DNA of 64,000 nucleotides from Clostridium paraputrificum (GCF_900447045.1 NZ_UAWH01000014.1:363501-427500); one strand, 5' to 3'. Counted from the stretch's first letter, positions 8,201 to 18,653 are shown. The notes: generated from the letters alone by a model not told the origin. Made by a program: numbers and translations.

Positions 8201-10351
8201 ATGAAGAGTTATATTGTAAATAAAAACGTAGTTAGATATGAGTTTGGAAAGCCTATTGAAACATATTCTGTAATAGAAAAAGGAGTAAGTGAAAGTGACA
8301 TAGAATTTAAATATTTTCAGTTAAATTTAGGTGAGGAAATTAAACTAAAATATAATATGGGAAAAAAAGATATAGTATATGGATTAGGTGAAAATATAAG
8401 GGGAATAAATAAAAGAGGATGGATATATGAAAGTTTTTGTACTGATGATCCAAATCATGCCCCAGATAAAAAATCCTTATATGGGGCGCATAATTTCTTT
8501 ATTGTTGATGGAGAAAAGAAATTTGGAGTTTATATAGATTTCCCAAGTAAAATTATTTACGATGTAGGATATGAAAAAAAGGACAAGCTAGAGATAACAA
8601 TTGAGGGCAAGGATGCTGATATTTATATAATTAATGGAGAGACAGTAAAAGAGATAGTGCAAAATTTCTTAAAGATAATAGGAAAAGGATATGTACCTCC
8701 AAAGTGGGCTTTTGGTTATATACAAAGTAGATGGAGTTATCCAACAGAAGAGGCAGTAGAAAGTCTAGTTAATGAGTTTATAGAAAGGGATATTCCTTGT
8801 GATGGTATATGTCTAGATTTAGATTATATGGATAATTATAAGGATTTTTCTTTAAGTGATGAAAGATTCCCTAATTTTGAAGAAGTAACTAGAAGACTAA
8901 AGAGTAAGGGTGTTAAGATAATTCCAATAATAGATGCTGGTGTAAAGATAGAAGATGAATATGATATTTATGAAGAAGGTATAGAGAATGATTATTTTGT
9001 CATAGATAAGGATAGAAAACCTTTTGTAGCAGCAGTTTGGCCTGGAAAAGTACATTTTCCAGATTTTTTAAATAAAGATGCAAGAAAATGGTTTGGCAAA
9101 AAGTATAAGTGCTTGATTGATAAGGGGATTGAAGGTTTTTGGAATGATATGAATGAACCAGCAATCTTTTATAGTGAAAATGGAATAAATGATGCTTATA
9201 GAAATATTGACGAATTAAGAACTAAAGAACTTAATATAGATTCATTCTTCAAATTTAAAGATGTTGTATTAGGTTTAAGCAATAGTATGAATGATTATAA
9301 AGGTTTTTATCATAAGACAGAGAATGGAATAGTTAACCATTATGATATTCATAATTTATATGGATTTAATATGACTAAAGCTGCTGCAGAAGGTTTTGAA
9401 GAAATAGATAGTAATAAGAGATTCTTGTTGTTTTCAAGGGCATCATTTATTGGAGCACATAGATATGGTGGTATTTGGACTGGAGATAATTGCTCATGGT
9501 GGGAGCATCTAAATTTAAACATGAAGATGTTACCTTCTATAAATATGTGTGGATTTATATATAGTGGAGCAGATACTTGTGGTTTTGGAAGCAATGTAGA
9601 TCCAGAATTAGCTATAAGGTGGAACCAGTTAAGTATATTTGCCCCTTTATATAGAAATCATTCTTCTATGGGGACAAGAAATCAAGAGCCATTTGCATTT
9701 GATGAGTATACAGAAAAGACTATAAAAAATATTATTAAGTTTAGATATGCAATGATTCCTTATCTTTATTCAGAATATATGAAGGCTATAAATTCAAGTG
9801 ATATGCTAATAAAGCCTTTAAGTTTTGAATATAATGATGAATTTGTATCGCAAATAGAAGATCAATTGCTAGTAGGAGATTCTATTATGATTGCCCCAGT
9901 TTATGAACCCAATAAGAGTGGAAGATATGTGTATCTACCAGAGGATATGCTTTTATGGAAGGTTAAGAAATATACTAGTAAAGACTTTGATGTAATTAAT
10001 AAAGGCCATAATTACATTAATTTAGATTTAAATGAATTTGCAGTATTTATAAGAAAGAATAGAATGTTTGTTTATGGTGAGCCTGCACAAAATACAGAAT
10101 TATTAAATAATGAAACATTAAATGTATTAGCATTTGTAGCAGATAGGGCAGAGTATGATTTATATGATGATGATGGAATAAGTAAGGAATATCTATTAGG
10201 AGAGCATTCAAACTTAAATATAACAATTACATTAGAAGAAGATAAGCATACAATAGTAGTAAAGAATAGTGGAAATAATAAGGTGAAAGAACTTTTAGTA
10301 ACTATTATAACAGCAAAAGGAAAAATAATCACTGAAAAAGTAAATGTATAA
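8201..10351 (+). CDS. Alpha-glucosidase, glycoside hydrolase family 31
   Basis: 716-residue cytoplasmic enzyme that releases glucose from the non-reducing end of maltodextrins or isomalto-type oligosaccharides. After an N-terminal beta-sandwich comes the GH31 barrel (from ~160, YVPPKWAFGYIQSRWSY); WNDMNEP at 314-320 holds the catalytic nucleophile Asp316, and the acid/base region is in the RYGGIWTGDNCSWWEHL segment. The typical RWNQLSIFAPLYRNHSS motif follows. There is no signal peptide, so the substrate must be imported. AAGGAGGAG lies before the ATG. It is the first gene of the cluster and is followed 19 bases later by a pullulanase in the same direction. Specificity (alpha-1,4 or alpha-1,6) is not certain. 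Confidence 0.9.
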   Translation: MKSYIVNKNVVRYEFGKPIETYSVIEKGVSESDIEFKYFQLNLGEEIKLKYNMGKKDIVYGLGENIRGINKRGWIYESFCTDDPNHAPDKKSLYGAHNFFIVDGEKKFGVYIDFPSKIIYDVGYEKKDKLEITIEGKDADIYIINGETVKEIVQNFLKIIGKGYVPPKWAFGYIQSRWSYPTEEAVESLVNEFIERDIPCDGICLDLDYMDNYKDFSLSDERFPNFEEVTRRLKSKGVKIIPIIDAGVKIEDEYDIYEEGIENDYFVIDKDRKPFVAAVWPGKVHFPDFLNKDARKWFGKKYKCLIDKGIEGFWNDMNEPAIFYSENGINDAYRNIDELRTKELNIDSFFKFKDVVLGLSNSMNDYKGFYHKTENGIVNHYDIHNLYGFNMTKAAAEGFEEIDSNKRFLLFSRASFIGAHRYGGIWTGDNCSWWEHLNLNMKMLPSINMCGFIYSGADTCGFGSNVDPELAIRWNQLSIFAPLYRNHSSMGTRNQEPFAFDEYTEKTIKNIIKFRYAMIPYLYSEYMKAINSSDMLIKPLSFEYNDEFVSQIEDQLLVGDSIMIAPVYEPNKSGRYVYLPEDMLLWKVKKYTSKDFDVINKGHNYINLDLNEFAVFIRKNRMFVYGEPAQNTELLNNETLNVLAFVADRAEYDLYDDDGISKEYLLGEHSNLNITITLEEDKHTIVVKNSGNNKVKELLVTIITAKGKIITEKVNV

Positions 10352-10370
10352 TTTCTTAAGAGAGGTGCTT

Positions 10371-12263
10371 ATGAAAAAACTAGATATAAAGAAAATAGAC
10401 AGTCTTCATTATTATGAAAATAATGATTTAGGCTATGAACTTAAAGGGAAACAAAATGTTTTTAAGGTTTGGTCACCTATAGCTGATGAAATGTACCTAT
10501 GTATATATGATGGGTATGATGATATAGAAGGAAAAGAATATCCTATGGAAAAAGGGCATAAAGGGGTATGGCAAATCACTTTAGATGGAAACTTAGAGAA
10601 TAAGTTTTATACTTTCATTGCTTTAATAGATGGAGTTAAAAGTGAGGGGGTAGACCCTTATGCAAAAGCTATATCTGTAAATGGAGAAAAAGGTGCAATT
10701 ATAGATATGAATAAAAGTAATCCAGAAGGATGGAGTACTCATGTCATACCCAATAGGTTATATGGTACAGATTCAATTATATATGAGGTAAGTGTAAGAG
10801 ATTTATCATCTGATAATGAGTCGGGAATAAGGAATAAGGGTAAGTTTCTAGCCTTAGCAGAGAAAAGTACAAAAGGGCCTAAAGGAATTAAAACAGGAAT
10901 ATCACATATAAAAGATTTAGGAGTAACCCATGTACAACTTTTACCTATATTTGATTTTTCCACTATAAATGAAAGAGAGCCTTATAGTGAAGAAAAGTAT
11001 AATTGGGGGTATGATCCTGCTAATTATAATGTACCAGAAGGTAGTTATTCAACAGATCCATATAATCCAGTTACAAGGATAAGAGAGTTGAAAGAGGCTA
11101 TTAAGTCTGTACATGAAAGTGGTATGTCTGTAATAATGGATGTAGTTTATAATCATATGTATGATGTAGAAAAATCAGGTTTTAACAAATTAATGCCTGG
11201 ATATTATTTTAGATATAACAGTGATGGGAAGCTATCTAATGAAAGTATGTGTGGCAATGGAATAGCATCTGAAAATGCTATGGTTAGAAAATTTATAGTA
11301 GACTCTATAGTTTACTGGGCTAATGAATATAAAATTGATGGATTTAGATTTGATCTTATGGGATTGCTTGATGTAGAAACTATGAATAAAGTTAGGGAAG
11401 AGTTAGATAAGATAGATCCTAATATAATTATTTTAGGTGAAGGTTGGAATATGCCAAGTCTCTTAAGATATGAAGAAAAAGCCGTACAAGGAAATGCTTA
11501 TAAGTTAAATAACATTGCTTTCTTTAATGATGGAATTAGAGATGGATTAAGAGGCAATCCATTTTCTCATGAAGTTAGAGGATTTCTAAGTGGAGAATAT
11601 AATAAGGAATGTGATGTAAAGAGAGGAATAGTAGGAGGAATTAAATATTCGGATTATATTCAATCCTGGGGCGATGTATCTCCTAATCAAGTAATAAATT
11701 ATATTGAATGTCACGATAATCATACTTTATATGATAAATTAAATCTTACAGTAAAAGATGATAATGATTTGAAATATATGAGCAGATTGGGAACTAGTAT
11801 AATTTTATTATCTCAAGGAATTCCATTTTTACATGCAGGACAAGAATTTTTAAGAACTAAGTATGGTGTTGAGAATTCATATAATTCCTCAGATTCAGTT
11901 AATAAGATCGATTGGAGAAGAAAGCTAAAAAATATAGATACATTTAATTATGTTAAAGGATTAATAAGACTAAGAAAAGCTTATCCAGCTTTTAGAATGA
12001 GGACTGTAGAAGAAATAAGAAATAAACTCACATTTATAAATACTCCAATGAATTCAGTGGGGTATAAGCTGTTAGATAATATTAATGGAGATATAATAGT
12101 TATTCATAATGCAAATAAGAATAGGATACAAGTAGATTTTGATCATTATTATAGATTTAATATTATTGTTAACAAAGAAAAGTCTGGAGTAGAAGTAATA
12201 GAAGTAGTAGAAGATAATAAATTATTTGTTGATGGATTATCAACTTTAGTTGTAAAAGTATAA
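10371..12263 (+). CDS. pulA: Type I pullulanase (GH13 debranching enzyme)
   Basis: 630-residue enzyme that hydrolyses alpha-1,6 branches in pullulan, glycogen or branched dextrins. The first ~110 residues look like a CBM48-type domain (VFKVWSPIADEMYLCIYDGYD); the type I pullulanase signature YNWGYDP is at 210-216. The GH13 catalytic set is visible: nucleophile Asp328 in GFRFDLMG, acid/base Glu357 in ILGEGW, and ECHDNHTLYDKL with the third Asp. No signal peptide is present, so it acts on imported dextrins or stored glycogen. The ATG at 10371 has AGAGGTG upstream; an earlier in-frame ATG at 10344 overlaps the previous gene and has no such site. A terminator follows directly. Confidence 0.92.
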   Translation: MKKLDIKKIDSLHYYENNDLGYELKGKQNVFKVWSPIADEMYLCIYDGYDDIEGKEYPMEKGHKGVWQITLDGNLENKFYTFIALIDGVKSEGVDPYAKAISVNGEKGAIIDMNKSNPEGWSTHVIPNRLYGTDSIIYEVSVRDLSSDNESGIRNKGKFLALAEKSTKGPKGIKTGISHIKDLGVTHVQLLPIFDFSTINEREPYSEEKYNWGYDPANYNVPEGSYSTDPYNPVTRIRELKEAIKSVHESGMSVIMDVVYNHMYDVEKSGFNKLMPGYYFRYNSDGKLSNESMCGNGIASENAMVRKFIVDSIVYWANEYKIDGFRFDLMGLLDVETMNKVREELDKIDPNIIILGEGWNMPSLLRYEEKAVQGNAYKLNNIAFFNDGIRDGLRGNPFSHEVRGFLSGEYNKECDVKRGIVGGIKYSDYIQSWGDVSPNQVINYIECHDNHTLYDKLNLTVKDDNDLKYMSRLGTSIILLSQGIPFLHAGQEFLRTKYGVENSYNSSDSVNKIDWRRKLKNIDTFNYVKGLIRLRKAYPAFRMRTVEEIRNKLTFINTPMNSVGYKLLDNINGDIIVIHNANKNRIQVDFDHYYRFNIIVNKEKSGVEVIEVVEDNKLFVDGLSTLVVKV

Positions 12264-12264
12264 A

Positions 12265-12291
12265 AGAAATCGCAAAAGCGATTTCTTTTTT
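12265..12291 (+). terminator. Intrinsic terminator
   Basis: AGAAATCGC / GCGATTTCT stem, AAAA loop, then TTTTTT. Confidence 0.9.
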
Positions 12292-12411
12292 GAATATAGA
12301 AAAGCAATAATATAACAATATATAAATATAAAAACATATGAATATAAGAATAAATAAATATGTAAATATATATTTATATAAATATGCTGAGATATTTTAA
12401 AAATAAAAAAT

Positions 12412-14361
12412 TTAAATTGTTAAATGATAAAATACTCTTAAGATTTCTGATACGCTCCAAGCTTGTGCAAAGCATCCTCTAGATTCATTAGGATTTAATC
12501 CATCATATATTTCAGCAATTTGTCCAACGCATCCTTCTCTTAAGCAAGACTCAAAGTATTCTAGTTGTTCACGTACTTTTTCTTTGGCCTTAACAGAATA
12601 ATCATTTACTTTAAGATAAGATATGAAATATCCTCCAAGAGGAAATGGCCAAACTGTGCCTTGATGATATGACATGTCACGTTTAAAGTGGCTACCGCCA
12701 TATTCCTTTACAAATTCTTTATCATATTTACTTAATGTTCTAAGTCCATAAGGAGTATATAGTTCTTGATATACTTTATCTACAACTAATTTTGCTTTAT
12801 CATTGCATAATGGAGAGAAGGGAACCATTACAGCCCAAATCTGATTAGATCTAACTTGATTGTCATAGTTATTTCCGGATACAACATCCTTAAGACATTT
12901 TTTTTCTTCATTCCAGAATTTTTCTTCAAATGATTTTTTAACTTTATGGCTTAAGGAATCAAATTCACTTACATTAAAATTTAGTTTAGTGCCAAAAAAA
13001 GAAGCTACTTTTAATGCATTATACCAAAATGCATTAACTTCAACAGGTTTTCCATGTCTTGCAGTAGGTAATATATCATTGAATCTTACATCCATCCAAG
13101 TTACTTGGTGGAAGCCCTCTCCAGCATTAATTAGATAATCATCATCCATATATATATTAAAATCAGTGCCATGCTTGTACCAATTTATAATATCTAATAT
13201 AGGTTGAAAAGCTTCTTCTTTGATAAATTTTAAATCATTACTAGCTAAATAATATTCATAAAGTGCATAAATGTATAAAAGGGAGGCATCTACTGTGTTA
13301 TACATTGGCTCAATTCCGCCTTCTGGAAAAAGGTTAGGCATTAGTCCTTTATTAATATGTTTTATAAATGTTCTAAAGATATCTTTAGCATCATCAAATC
13401 TTTTTGTACTTATGCAACTACCAAGTACAGCAAACATAGTATCGCGTCCCCAATCCTCAAACCATGGATATCCAGCCAATATAGTTTTTGCGTTAGTAGA
13501 GTCTCTATGACTAATGAATTGGTCACTAGCTCTTACTAAGGTTTTTGCTAAATCATCCTCAAAGCCAGCATTATTTATTAATTTTTTTTGTCTATCTATT
13601 TCATTACTTATTAAAGTATCAATATCTTTAATATCTTCATTTTCTAGAGTGAAAATAAGTTGGTATTCAGATTGGCTTTTTCCATTACATTCAAAATAAT
13701 AAGAAACTAGTGTTGTTCCTGAACCAACGGCATTTCTACCATCTACTGCATCATATGCAAAGTAATAATCATTAATAAATGTTGGTGTAGATAATTCTTT
13801 GCTAGAATAGTTCGAATGGATATTAAGTTCTATATCATTAGCAATAAATGTATCATTTTTAATTGTATAATTATGAGGTGATGATAATATTTCCCCTCTT
13901 TTGGCAAATACAAAAACAGGAATAACTTCAAGTTTCACATCTTTATCATTTCTATTATTTATAGAGTATTTTATACCTAAGGTATTTTTACCTTGCTCAT
14001 ATACAATAGTTTTTATAATTTCTACCCCATCATAGAAATATGTCCATTTAGGAAGATATTCTTGGGAAAAAGAATGTATATTGTGAAAACCAGCTATATT
14101 TTTGGTATAGCATACATATTCCTGAGAACTTAAATGAACTTCTTTATTATCAATTCTAAGTATCTCTTCAACTTTGCTGATTATATTTTTTCGATTATTT
14201 GGAGCTTTAGTACAAGCCATAAATAATGAATGATCATTTCTAGCTAGAGAGTTAATAAGGGTTGTACTAGAAAAGCCCCCTAGTCCATTAGTTAGTAAAT
14301 AGCAATGTTCATTACCAGACTTAAATGATTTAAAGTCGTTTTTACCATAGTTAAATTTCAT
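12412..14361 (-). CDS. Glycogen debranching enzyme, amylo-alpha-1,6-glucosidase family
   Basis: 649-residue protein of the GDE type (N-terminal GDE_N beta domain, then an (alpha/alpha)6 barrel like GH133 amylo-1,6-glucosidase). The N-terminus CYLLTNGLGGFSSTT, the PWFEDWGRDTMFAVLG stretch at roughly residue 300, and QGTVWPFPLGGYF near the C-terminus are typical. It would remove single glucose stubs at branch points, complementing the pullulanase. Upstream in-frame starts exist (to 14427), but the ATG at 14361 has GGGAGAGG 5 bases away. It is the only enzyme of the cluster on the minus strand and has its own promoter, divergent from malQ. Confidence 0.87.
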   Translation of the reverse strand: MKFNYGKNDFKSFKSGNEHCYLLTNGLGGFSSTTLINSLARNDHSLFMACTKAPNNRKNIISKVEEILRIDNKEVHLSSQEYVCYTKNIAGFHNIHSFSQEYLPKWTYFYDGVEIIKTIVYEQGKNTLGIKYSINNRNDKDVKLEVIPVFVFAKRGEILSSPHNYTIKNDTFIANDIELNIHSNYSSKELSTPTFINDYYFAYDAVDGRNAVGSGTTLVSYYFECNGKSQSEYQLIFTLENEDIKDIDTLISNEIDRQKKLINNAGFEDDLAKTLVRASDQFISHRDSTNAKTILAGYPWFEDWGRDTMFAVLGSCISTKRFDDAKDIFRTFIKHINKGLMPNLFPEGGIEPMYNTVDASLLYIYALYEYYLASNDLKFIKEEAFQPILDIINWYKHGTDFNIYMDDDYLINAGEGFHQVTWMDVRFNDILPTARHGKPVEVNAFWYNALKVASFFGTKLNFNVSEFDSLSHKVKKSFEEKFWNEEKKCLKDVVSGNNYDNQVRSNQIWAVMVPFSPLCNDKAKLVVDKVYQELYTPYGLRTLSKYDKEFVKEYGGSHFKRDMSYHQGTVWPFPLGGYFISYLKVNDYSVKAKEKVREQLEYFESCLREGCVGQIAEIYDGLNPNESRGCFAQAWSVSEILRVFYHLTI

Positions 14362-14445
14362 TTGAATCCTCTCCCTTAAATAGATATTTGTATAATTTTG
14401 TAGAAAATGCTTTACTATACATTTCATATGGATAAATTTGAGTTG

Positions 14446-14474
14446 AGTTTAACAAAGAGGTATTCCAAAGTCAA
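14446..14474 (-). promoter_or_regulatory. Promoter of the debranching enzyme gene
   Basis: On the minus strand TTGACT, a 17-base spacer and TAAACT, placed about 85 bases before the preferred ATG. Confidence 0.5.
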
Positions 14475-14662
14475 TATGATTATTACTAGAGATTAAAAAG
14501 TGTGAAACTTTTAGGAATTAAATCAAGTTTAAGGAAATGAGCAATAGCAATGCTTACAGCATATATAACCATAAAAAAAGCGACAAAATATCTAAAAAAT
14601 GAAAAATTTCAAGCTTTAAATAGCTGCTTAAAGGAGATTTTGTAGGGGGACTTTTACACACG

Positions 14663-14680
14663 TGAAATGGCTCTATTTCA
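14663..14680. promoter_or_regulatory. Inverted repeat abutting the malQ -35
   Basis: TGAAAT-ggctct-ATTTCA ends exactly where the -35 TTGACT begins; position fits an activator or repressor site. The rest of 14428-14787 holds no credible gene. Confidence 0.35.
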
Positions 14681-14710
14681 TTGACTGTGGGGGTTTTAGA
14701 TTGATATACT
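14681..14710 (+). promoter_or_regulatory. Promoter of the malQ-glgP operon
   Basis: TTGACT, 18-base spacer, TATACT; predicted start near 14717, giving a leader of about 70 bases before malQ. Confidence 0.65.
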
Positions 14711-14728
14711 TTAGGTACAAGGAAGAAA

Positions 14729-14742
14729 TCTTTTCGAAAAGA
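14729..14742. promoter_or_regulatory. 14-bp perfect palindrome in the malQ leader
   Basis: TCTTTTCGAAAAGA lies about 12 bases downstream of the predicted transcription start, the place of a repressor road-block operator. No U-run follows it, so it is not a terminator. Confidence 0.4.
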
Positions 14743-14787
14743 AATAGAATTGTATTTTACATTTCTAAAAACTAATGAGGTTGTAGT

Positions 14788-16260
14788 ATGAGAAAGAGTG
14801 GAATAATATTACCTATATTTTCATTACCTTCAAACTATGGAATAGGAACCTTTGGAAAGGAAGCATATAGGTTTGTGGATTTTCTTGAGAAAGCTCAAGT
14901 AAACTATTGGCAGATATTACCTGTGGGACCTACTAGTTATGGAGATTCACCATATCAATCTTTTTCAACCTTTGCTGGAAATCCTTACTTTATTGATTTG
15001 GATATGTTAGTAGAAGATAAACTATTAAAGCAAGAAGAAATCAATGAGTATGATTTTGGTAATGATGAAAATGATATAGATTATGGAACAATGTACAAGA
15101 ATAGATATAAGGTTTTAAAATTAGCTCATGAAAGAGCTAAGGTTGATCTTAAAAAAGAATTGGAAGATTTTAATGAAATTAATAAAGGTTGGATTTATGA
15201 TTATGCCTTATTTATGGCAATTAAAGATTATAAAGATGGAGCACCATGGAAAGAGTGGGACAAGGATATAAGATTTAGAAAGCCACAAGCTATAGTAAAA
15301 TATTCAAGCTTATTAAAAGATGAAATTGATTTTTATATGTTTTTACAATATATGTTTAGTTCTCAATGGAAAGAGCTAAAGAAGTATGCAAATGATAAAG
15401 GCATTAAGATAATAGGAGATATTCCCATATATGTAGCAGAGGATAGTGCAGATATATGGTCTAATCCAGAAATTTTTATGCTAAATGAAGAGTTAATACC
15501 TAAAGAGGTTTCAGGATGTCCGCCAGATGCTTTTTCTGATACAGGGCAACTTTGGGGAAATCCAATTTACAATTGGCAGGAACTAAAGAACCAAAATTAT
15601 AATTGGTGGATTGAAAGAATAAAGTCTTCATTAGAAATATTTGATGTAATAAGAATAGATCATTTTAGGGGATTTGAAAGTTATTGGTCAATTCCTTATG
15701 GAGATGAAACTGCTATAAATGGTAAGTGGGAAAAGGGCCCTGGAAAAGATCTTTTTGATGCTATAAAAAATGAGCTTGGAGAGATAGATGTTATCGCAGA
15801 GGATTTAGGATATATAACTCCAGAGGTAAGAGAACTATTAGATTATTGTGGTTATCCAGGAATGAAGGTACTTCAATTTGCATTTGACCCAAAAGGAGAT
15901 AGTGAATATCTCCCACATAATTATGAAAAGAATGTTGTAGTTTATACTGGTACTCATGATAACGATACAATAAAAGGGTGGTTTAATTCACTTAGTAAAG
16001 AGGAAAGAGAGTTTTGCAAAAGCTATACAGGAATGAAAGATGAGAATGATAACTGGAAGTTTATAAAGCTTGCAATATCAAGCGTAGCCAATATAGCAAT
16101 ATTACAAATGCAAGATCTTTTAAATCTAGGTGAAGAAGCAAGAATAAATATTCCATCAACATTAGGTACTAACTGGAGATGGAGAATGAGCAAAAGAGAC
16201 CTTACTGATGAACTGGCAGAGAAGTTAAAAGAACTAAACAAGCTATATAGAAGAATTTAA
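14788..16260 (+). CDS. malQ: 4-alpha-glucanotransferase (amylomaltase)
   Basis: 490-residue GH77 enzyme that disproportionates maltodextrins, transferring glucan chains and releasing glucose, so that short dextrins become substrates for phosphorylase. The N-terminus SLPSNYGIGTFGKEAY, the WQILPVGPTSYGDSPYQ segment and CPPDAFSDTGQLWGNP are strong family signatures. Catalytic residues are seen in VIRIDHFRGF (nucleophile), IAEDLG (acid/base) and TGTHDNDT. The protein is cytoplasmic and of normal length. It is followed 17 bases later by glycogen phosphorylase, forming an operon. GAGG lies upstream of the ATG. Confidence 0.95.
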   Translation: MRKSGIILPIFSLPSNYGIGTFGKEAYRFVDFLEKAQVNYWQILPVGPTSYGDSPYQSFSTFAGNPYFIDLDMLVEDKLLKQEEINEYDFGNDENDIDYGTMYKNRYKVLKLAHERAKVDLKKELEDFNEINKGWIYDYALFMAIKDYKDGAPWKEWDKDIRFRKPQAIVKYSSLLKDEIDFYMFLQYMFSSQWKELKKYANDKGIKIIGDIPIYVAEDSADIWSNPEIFMLNEELIPKEVSGCPPDAFSDTGQLWGNPIYNWQELKNQNYNWWIERIKSSLEIFDVIRIDHFRGFESYWSIPYGDETAINGKWEKGPGKDLFDAIKNELGEIDVIAEDLGYITPEVRELLDYCGYPGMKVLQFAFDPKGDSEYLPHNYEKNVVVYTGTHDNDTIKGWFNSLSKEEREFCKSYTGMKDENDNWKFIKLAISSVANIAILQMQDLLNLGEEARINIPSTLGTNWRWRMSKRDLTDELAEKLKELNKLYRRI

Positions 16261-16277
16261 TAAAGGAGTAAGTTTAG

Positions 16278-18653
16278 ATGCAAGTAAATACATTAGTAGA
16301 TAAAATAAAGAATAATCTTATGAGGGATTATGGGAAAGAAGCTAAAGATGCTTCTATTCATGAAATGCATAACGTTGTAGCACAAGTGGTAATTTCTCAA
16401 ATAACAGATAGATGGAATGAAGCAAATAAAAACTTTTATAAAAACAGACATGCTTACTATTTATCAGCAGAATTTTTAATGGGGAGAGCAGTCCAAAATA
16501 ACTTAATATGCATTGGAATTTTTGATGAAGTTAAAGATGCACTAAATGAAATTGGTTTTGATATAAATCAGTTTGAAGAGATTGAAGATATGGCATTAGG
16601 AAATGGTGGTCTTGGAAGATTAGCAGCATGTTTCTTAGATAGCGCAGCAACTTGTGATATACCTTTAAATGGATATGGAATTAGGTATAAATTTGGTTTG
16701 TTTAAACAAGCTATAGAGGATGGTTTCCAAAAAGAATATGCAGACAATTGGACTGCTTTTGGTGACGAATGGAGCTTAAGAAGATTTGAGGACAGCGTTA
16801 AAGTTAAATTTGATGATATGGAAGTTGTAGCTGTGCCATATGATATGCCTATTATAGGATATGGCACAGAGAATATAGGTACATTAAGACTTTGGCAAAG
16901 TGAGGCGGTAAACGAATTCAATTTTGAACTATTTAATAATTGTGAATATGATGAGGCTATAAAAGAAAAGACAGAAGCCGAAAATATATCAGCAGGATTA
17001 TATCCAAATGATAATACAGAAGCAGGAAAAGTATTACGTTATAGACAGCAATATTTCTTTACTAGTGCATCAATTCAAGATTTATTAAAGAAGTATAAAG
17101 CAGAGTATGGCAATGATTTTTCAAAGTTGGTTGAACTAAATTCTATTCAATTAAATGATACACATCCAGTAGTTGCTATACCTGAATTTATAAGAATTAT
17201 GACTACTGAAAATAATGTTAGTTTCGATGAAGCTTTTATAATGGCTAAGGAAGTATTTAATTATACAAATCATACAGTAATGGCTGAAGCTTTAGAGAAA
17301 TGGAATATTGAATTAGTAGAAAAATATACGCCAGAAGTTTTTGCAGTAATTGAAGAAATTAATAAGAGATTAATAAAAGAGCTTAAAAAGCTAAAGGTTA
17401 AGAAAAAAGATATAGCAAAATATGAAATTATATCAGACGGACAAGTTCATATGGCTAGAATGGCTACTTATATAGGAAAGTATGTTAATGGAGTAGCAGA
17501 AATACACAGTGAAATACTAAAAAAGGATACTTTAAAAGAATGGTATGATATATATCCAGATAAGTTCCAAAATAAAACTAATGGGATTACTCAAAGAAGA
17601 TGGTTAGCATGCTGTAATCCAGAATTAACTGAACTATTAACAAGACTTGTAGGAGATGATAGTTTCTTAAAAGACTTGGATAAGTTGAAAAATATAGAAA
17701 GATATGCTGATGATGATAGTGTAATTAAAGAGTACATCGAAATAAAGAAGAAGAAAAAACGTCAACTTATTGAGTATATAGAGAAGCATGAAGGTATTAG
17801 ATTAGAAGAGCATTTCATATTTGATATTCAAATAAAGAGACTACATGAATATAAGAGACAGTTTATGAATGCACTATCAATTTTAGATATTTATTATAGG
17901 TTAAAGGCTGGAGAAATAAAAGATTTCACGCCAACAGCATTTATATTTGGTGCAAAGGCAGCTCCTGGGTATGCAAGAGCAAAAGCTATTATTAAGCTAA
18001 TAAATGAAATATCTAACCTTGTAAATAATGACCCTGAAACAAATGATAGATTAAAAGTTGTTTTTGTTCAAAATTATAATGTGTCTTATGCAGAAAAGTT
18101 AATACCAGGTGCAAATGTTTCAGAGCAAATATCAACAGCAGGTACAGAAGCATCAGGTACAGGTAACATGAAGTTCATGCTAAATGGAGCCGTTACTTTA
18201 GGTACTTATGATGGAGCTAATATTGAAATTGTTAGAGAAGCAGGAGAGGAAAATAACTATATATTTGGAGCAAGAGAAGAAGAAATCTTAGCAATTAAAG
18301 AGGGGTATAACCCAAAAGAAATCTATGAGAATGATGAACACATTAAGAAGGTTATTGATTCTTTAGTGGATGGAACTTTTGATGATGGAATGGAAGATGA
18401 AGAAGGAACTATAGAGGGTAGCTTCTTTGAATTATACAATTCATTATTAGAAGGGACAAGCTGGCACAAGCCAGATCACTACTTCATACTTCAAGATTTT
18501 AATAGATATTTTGAAGCTAGAATGAAGTTGAATAAAGATTTTAAAGATGAAATGAGCTTTGCTAGAAAATGTTTTATAAATACTGCTAATGCTGGATTCT
18601 TTAGTTCAGATAGAACTATAAGAGAATATGCAAAAGATATTTGGAGAATTTAA
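16278..18653 (+). CDS. glgP: Glycogen/maltodextrin phosphorylase
   Basis: 791-residue PLP-dependent GT35 phosphorylase that cleaves alpha-1,4 glucan ends with phosphate to give glucose-1-phosphate. The PLP-binding Lys is in TGTGNMKF-like sequence (EASGTGNMKFMLNGAVTLG, Lys632). The MALGNGGLGRLAACFLDS and RQQYFF motifs and the HEYKRQFMN segment are typical. It has no large N-terminal regulatory extension like that of eukaryotic enzymes. Whether it prefers glycogen or maltodextrin cannot be told; next to malQ and a maltodextrin transporter, it may do both. AAAGGAG precedes the ATG. Confidence 0.94.
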   Translation: MQVNTLVDKIKNNLMRDYGKEAKDASIHEMHNVVAQVVISQITDRWNEANKNFYKNRHAYYLSAEFLMGRAVQNNLICIGIFDEVKDALNEIGFDINQFEEIEDMALGNGGLGRLAACFLDSAATCDIPLNGYGIRYKFGLFKQAIEDGFQKEYADNWTAFGDEWSLRRFEDSVKVKFDDMEVVAVPYDMPIIGYGTENIGTLRLWQSEAVNEFNFELFNNCEYDEAIKEKTEAENISAGLYPNDNTEAGKVLRYRQQYFFTSASIQDLLKKYKAEYGNDFSKLVELNSIQLNDTHPVVAIPEFIRIMTTENNVSFDEAFIMAKEVFNYTNHTVMAEALEKWNIELVEKYTPEVFAVIEEINKRLIKELKKLKVKKKDIAKYEIISDGQVHMARMATYIGKYVNGVAEIHSEILKKDTLKEWYDIYPDKFQNKTNGITQRRWLACCNPELTELLTRLVGDDSFLKDLDKLKNIERYADDDSVIKEYIEIKKKKKRQLIEYIEKHEGIRLEEHFIFDIQIKRLHEYKRQFMNALSILDIYYRLKAGEIKDFTPTAFIFGAKAAPGYARAKAIIKLINEISNLVNNDPETNDRLKVVFVQNYNVSYAEKLIPGANVSEQISTAGTEASGTGNMKFMLNGAVTLGTYDGANIEIVREAGEENNYIFGAREEEILAIKEGYNPKEIYENDEHIKKVIDSLVDGTFDDGMEDEEGTIEGSFFELYNSLLEGTSWHKPDHYFILQDFNRYFEARMKLNKDFKDEMSFARKCFINTANAGFFSSDRTIREYAKDIWRI

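Noticed and set aside
14537..14602. 21-codon frame in the malQ upstream region
   Set aside because: Its ATG lies two bases after a weak AAGG, and it is upstream of the predicted promoter; composition is random-like.
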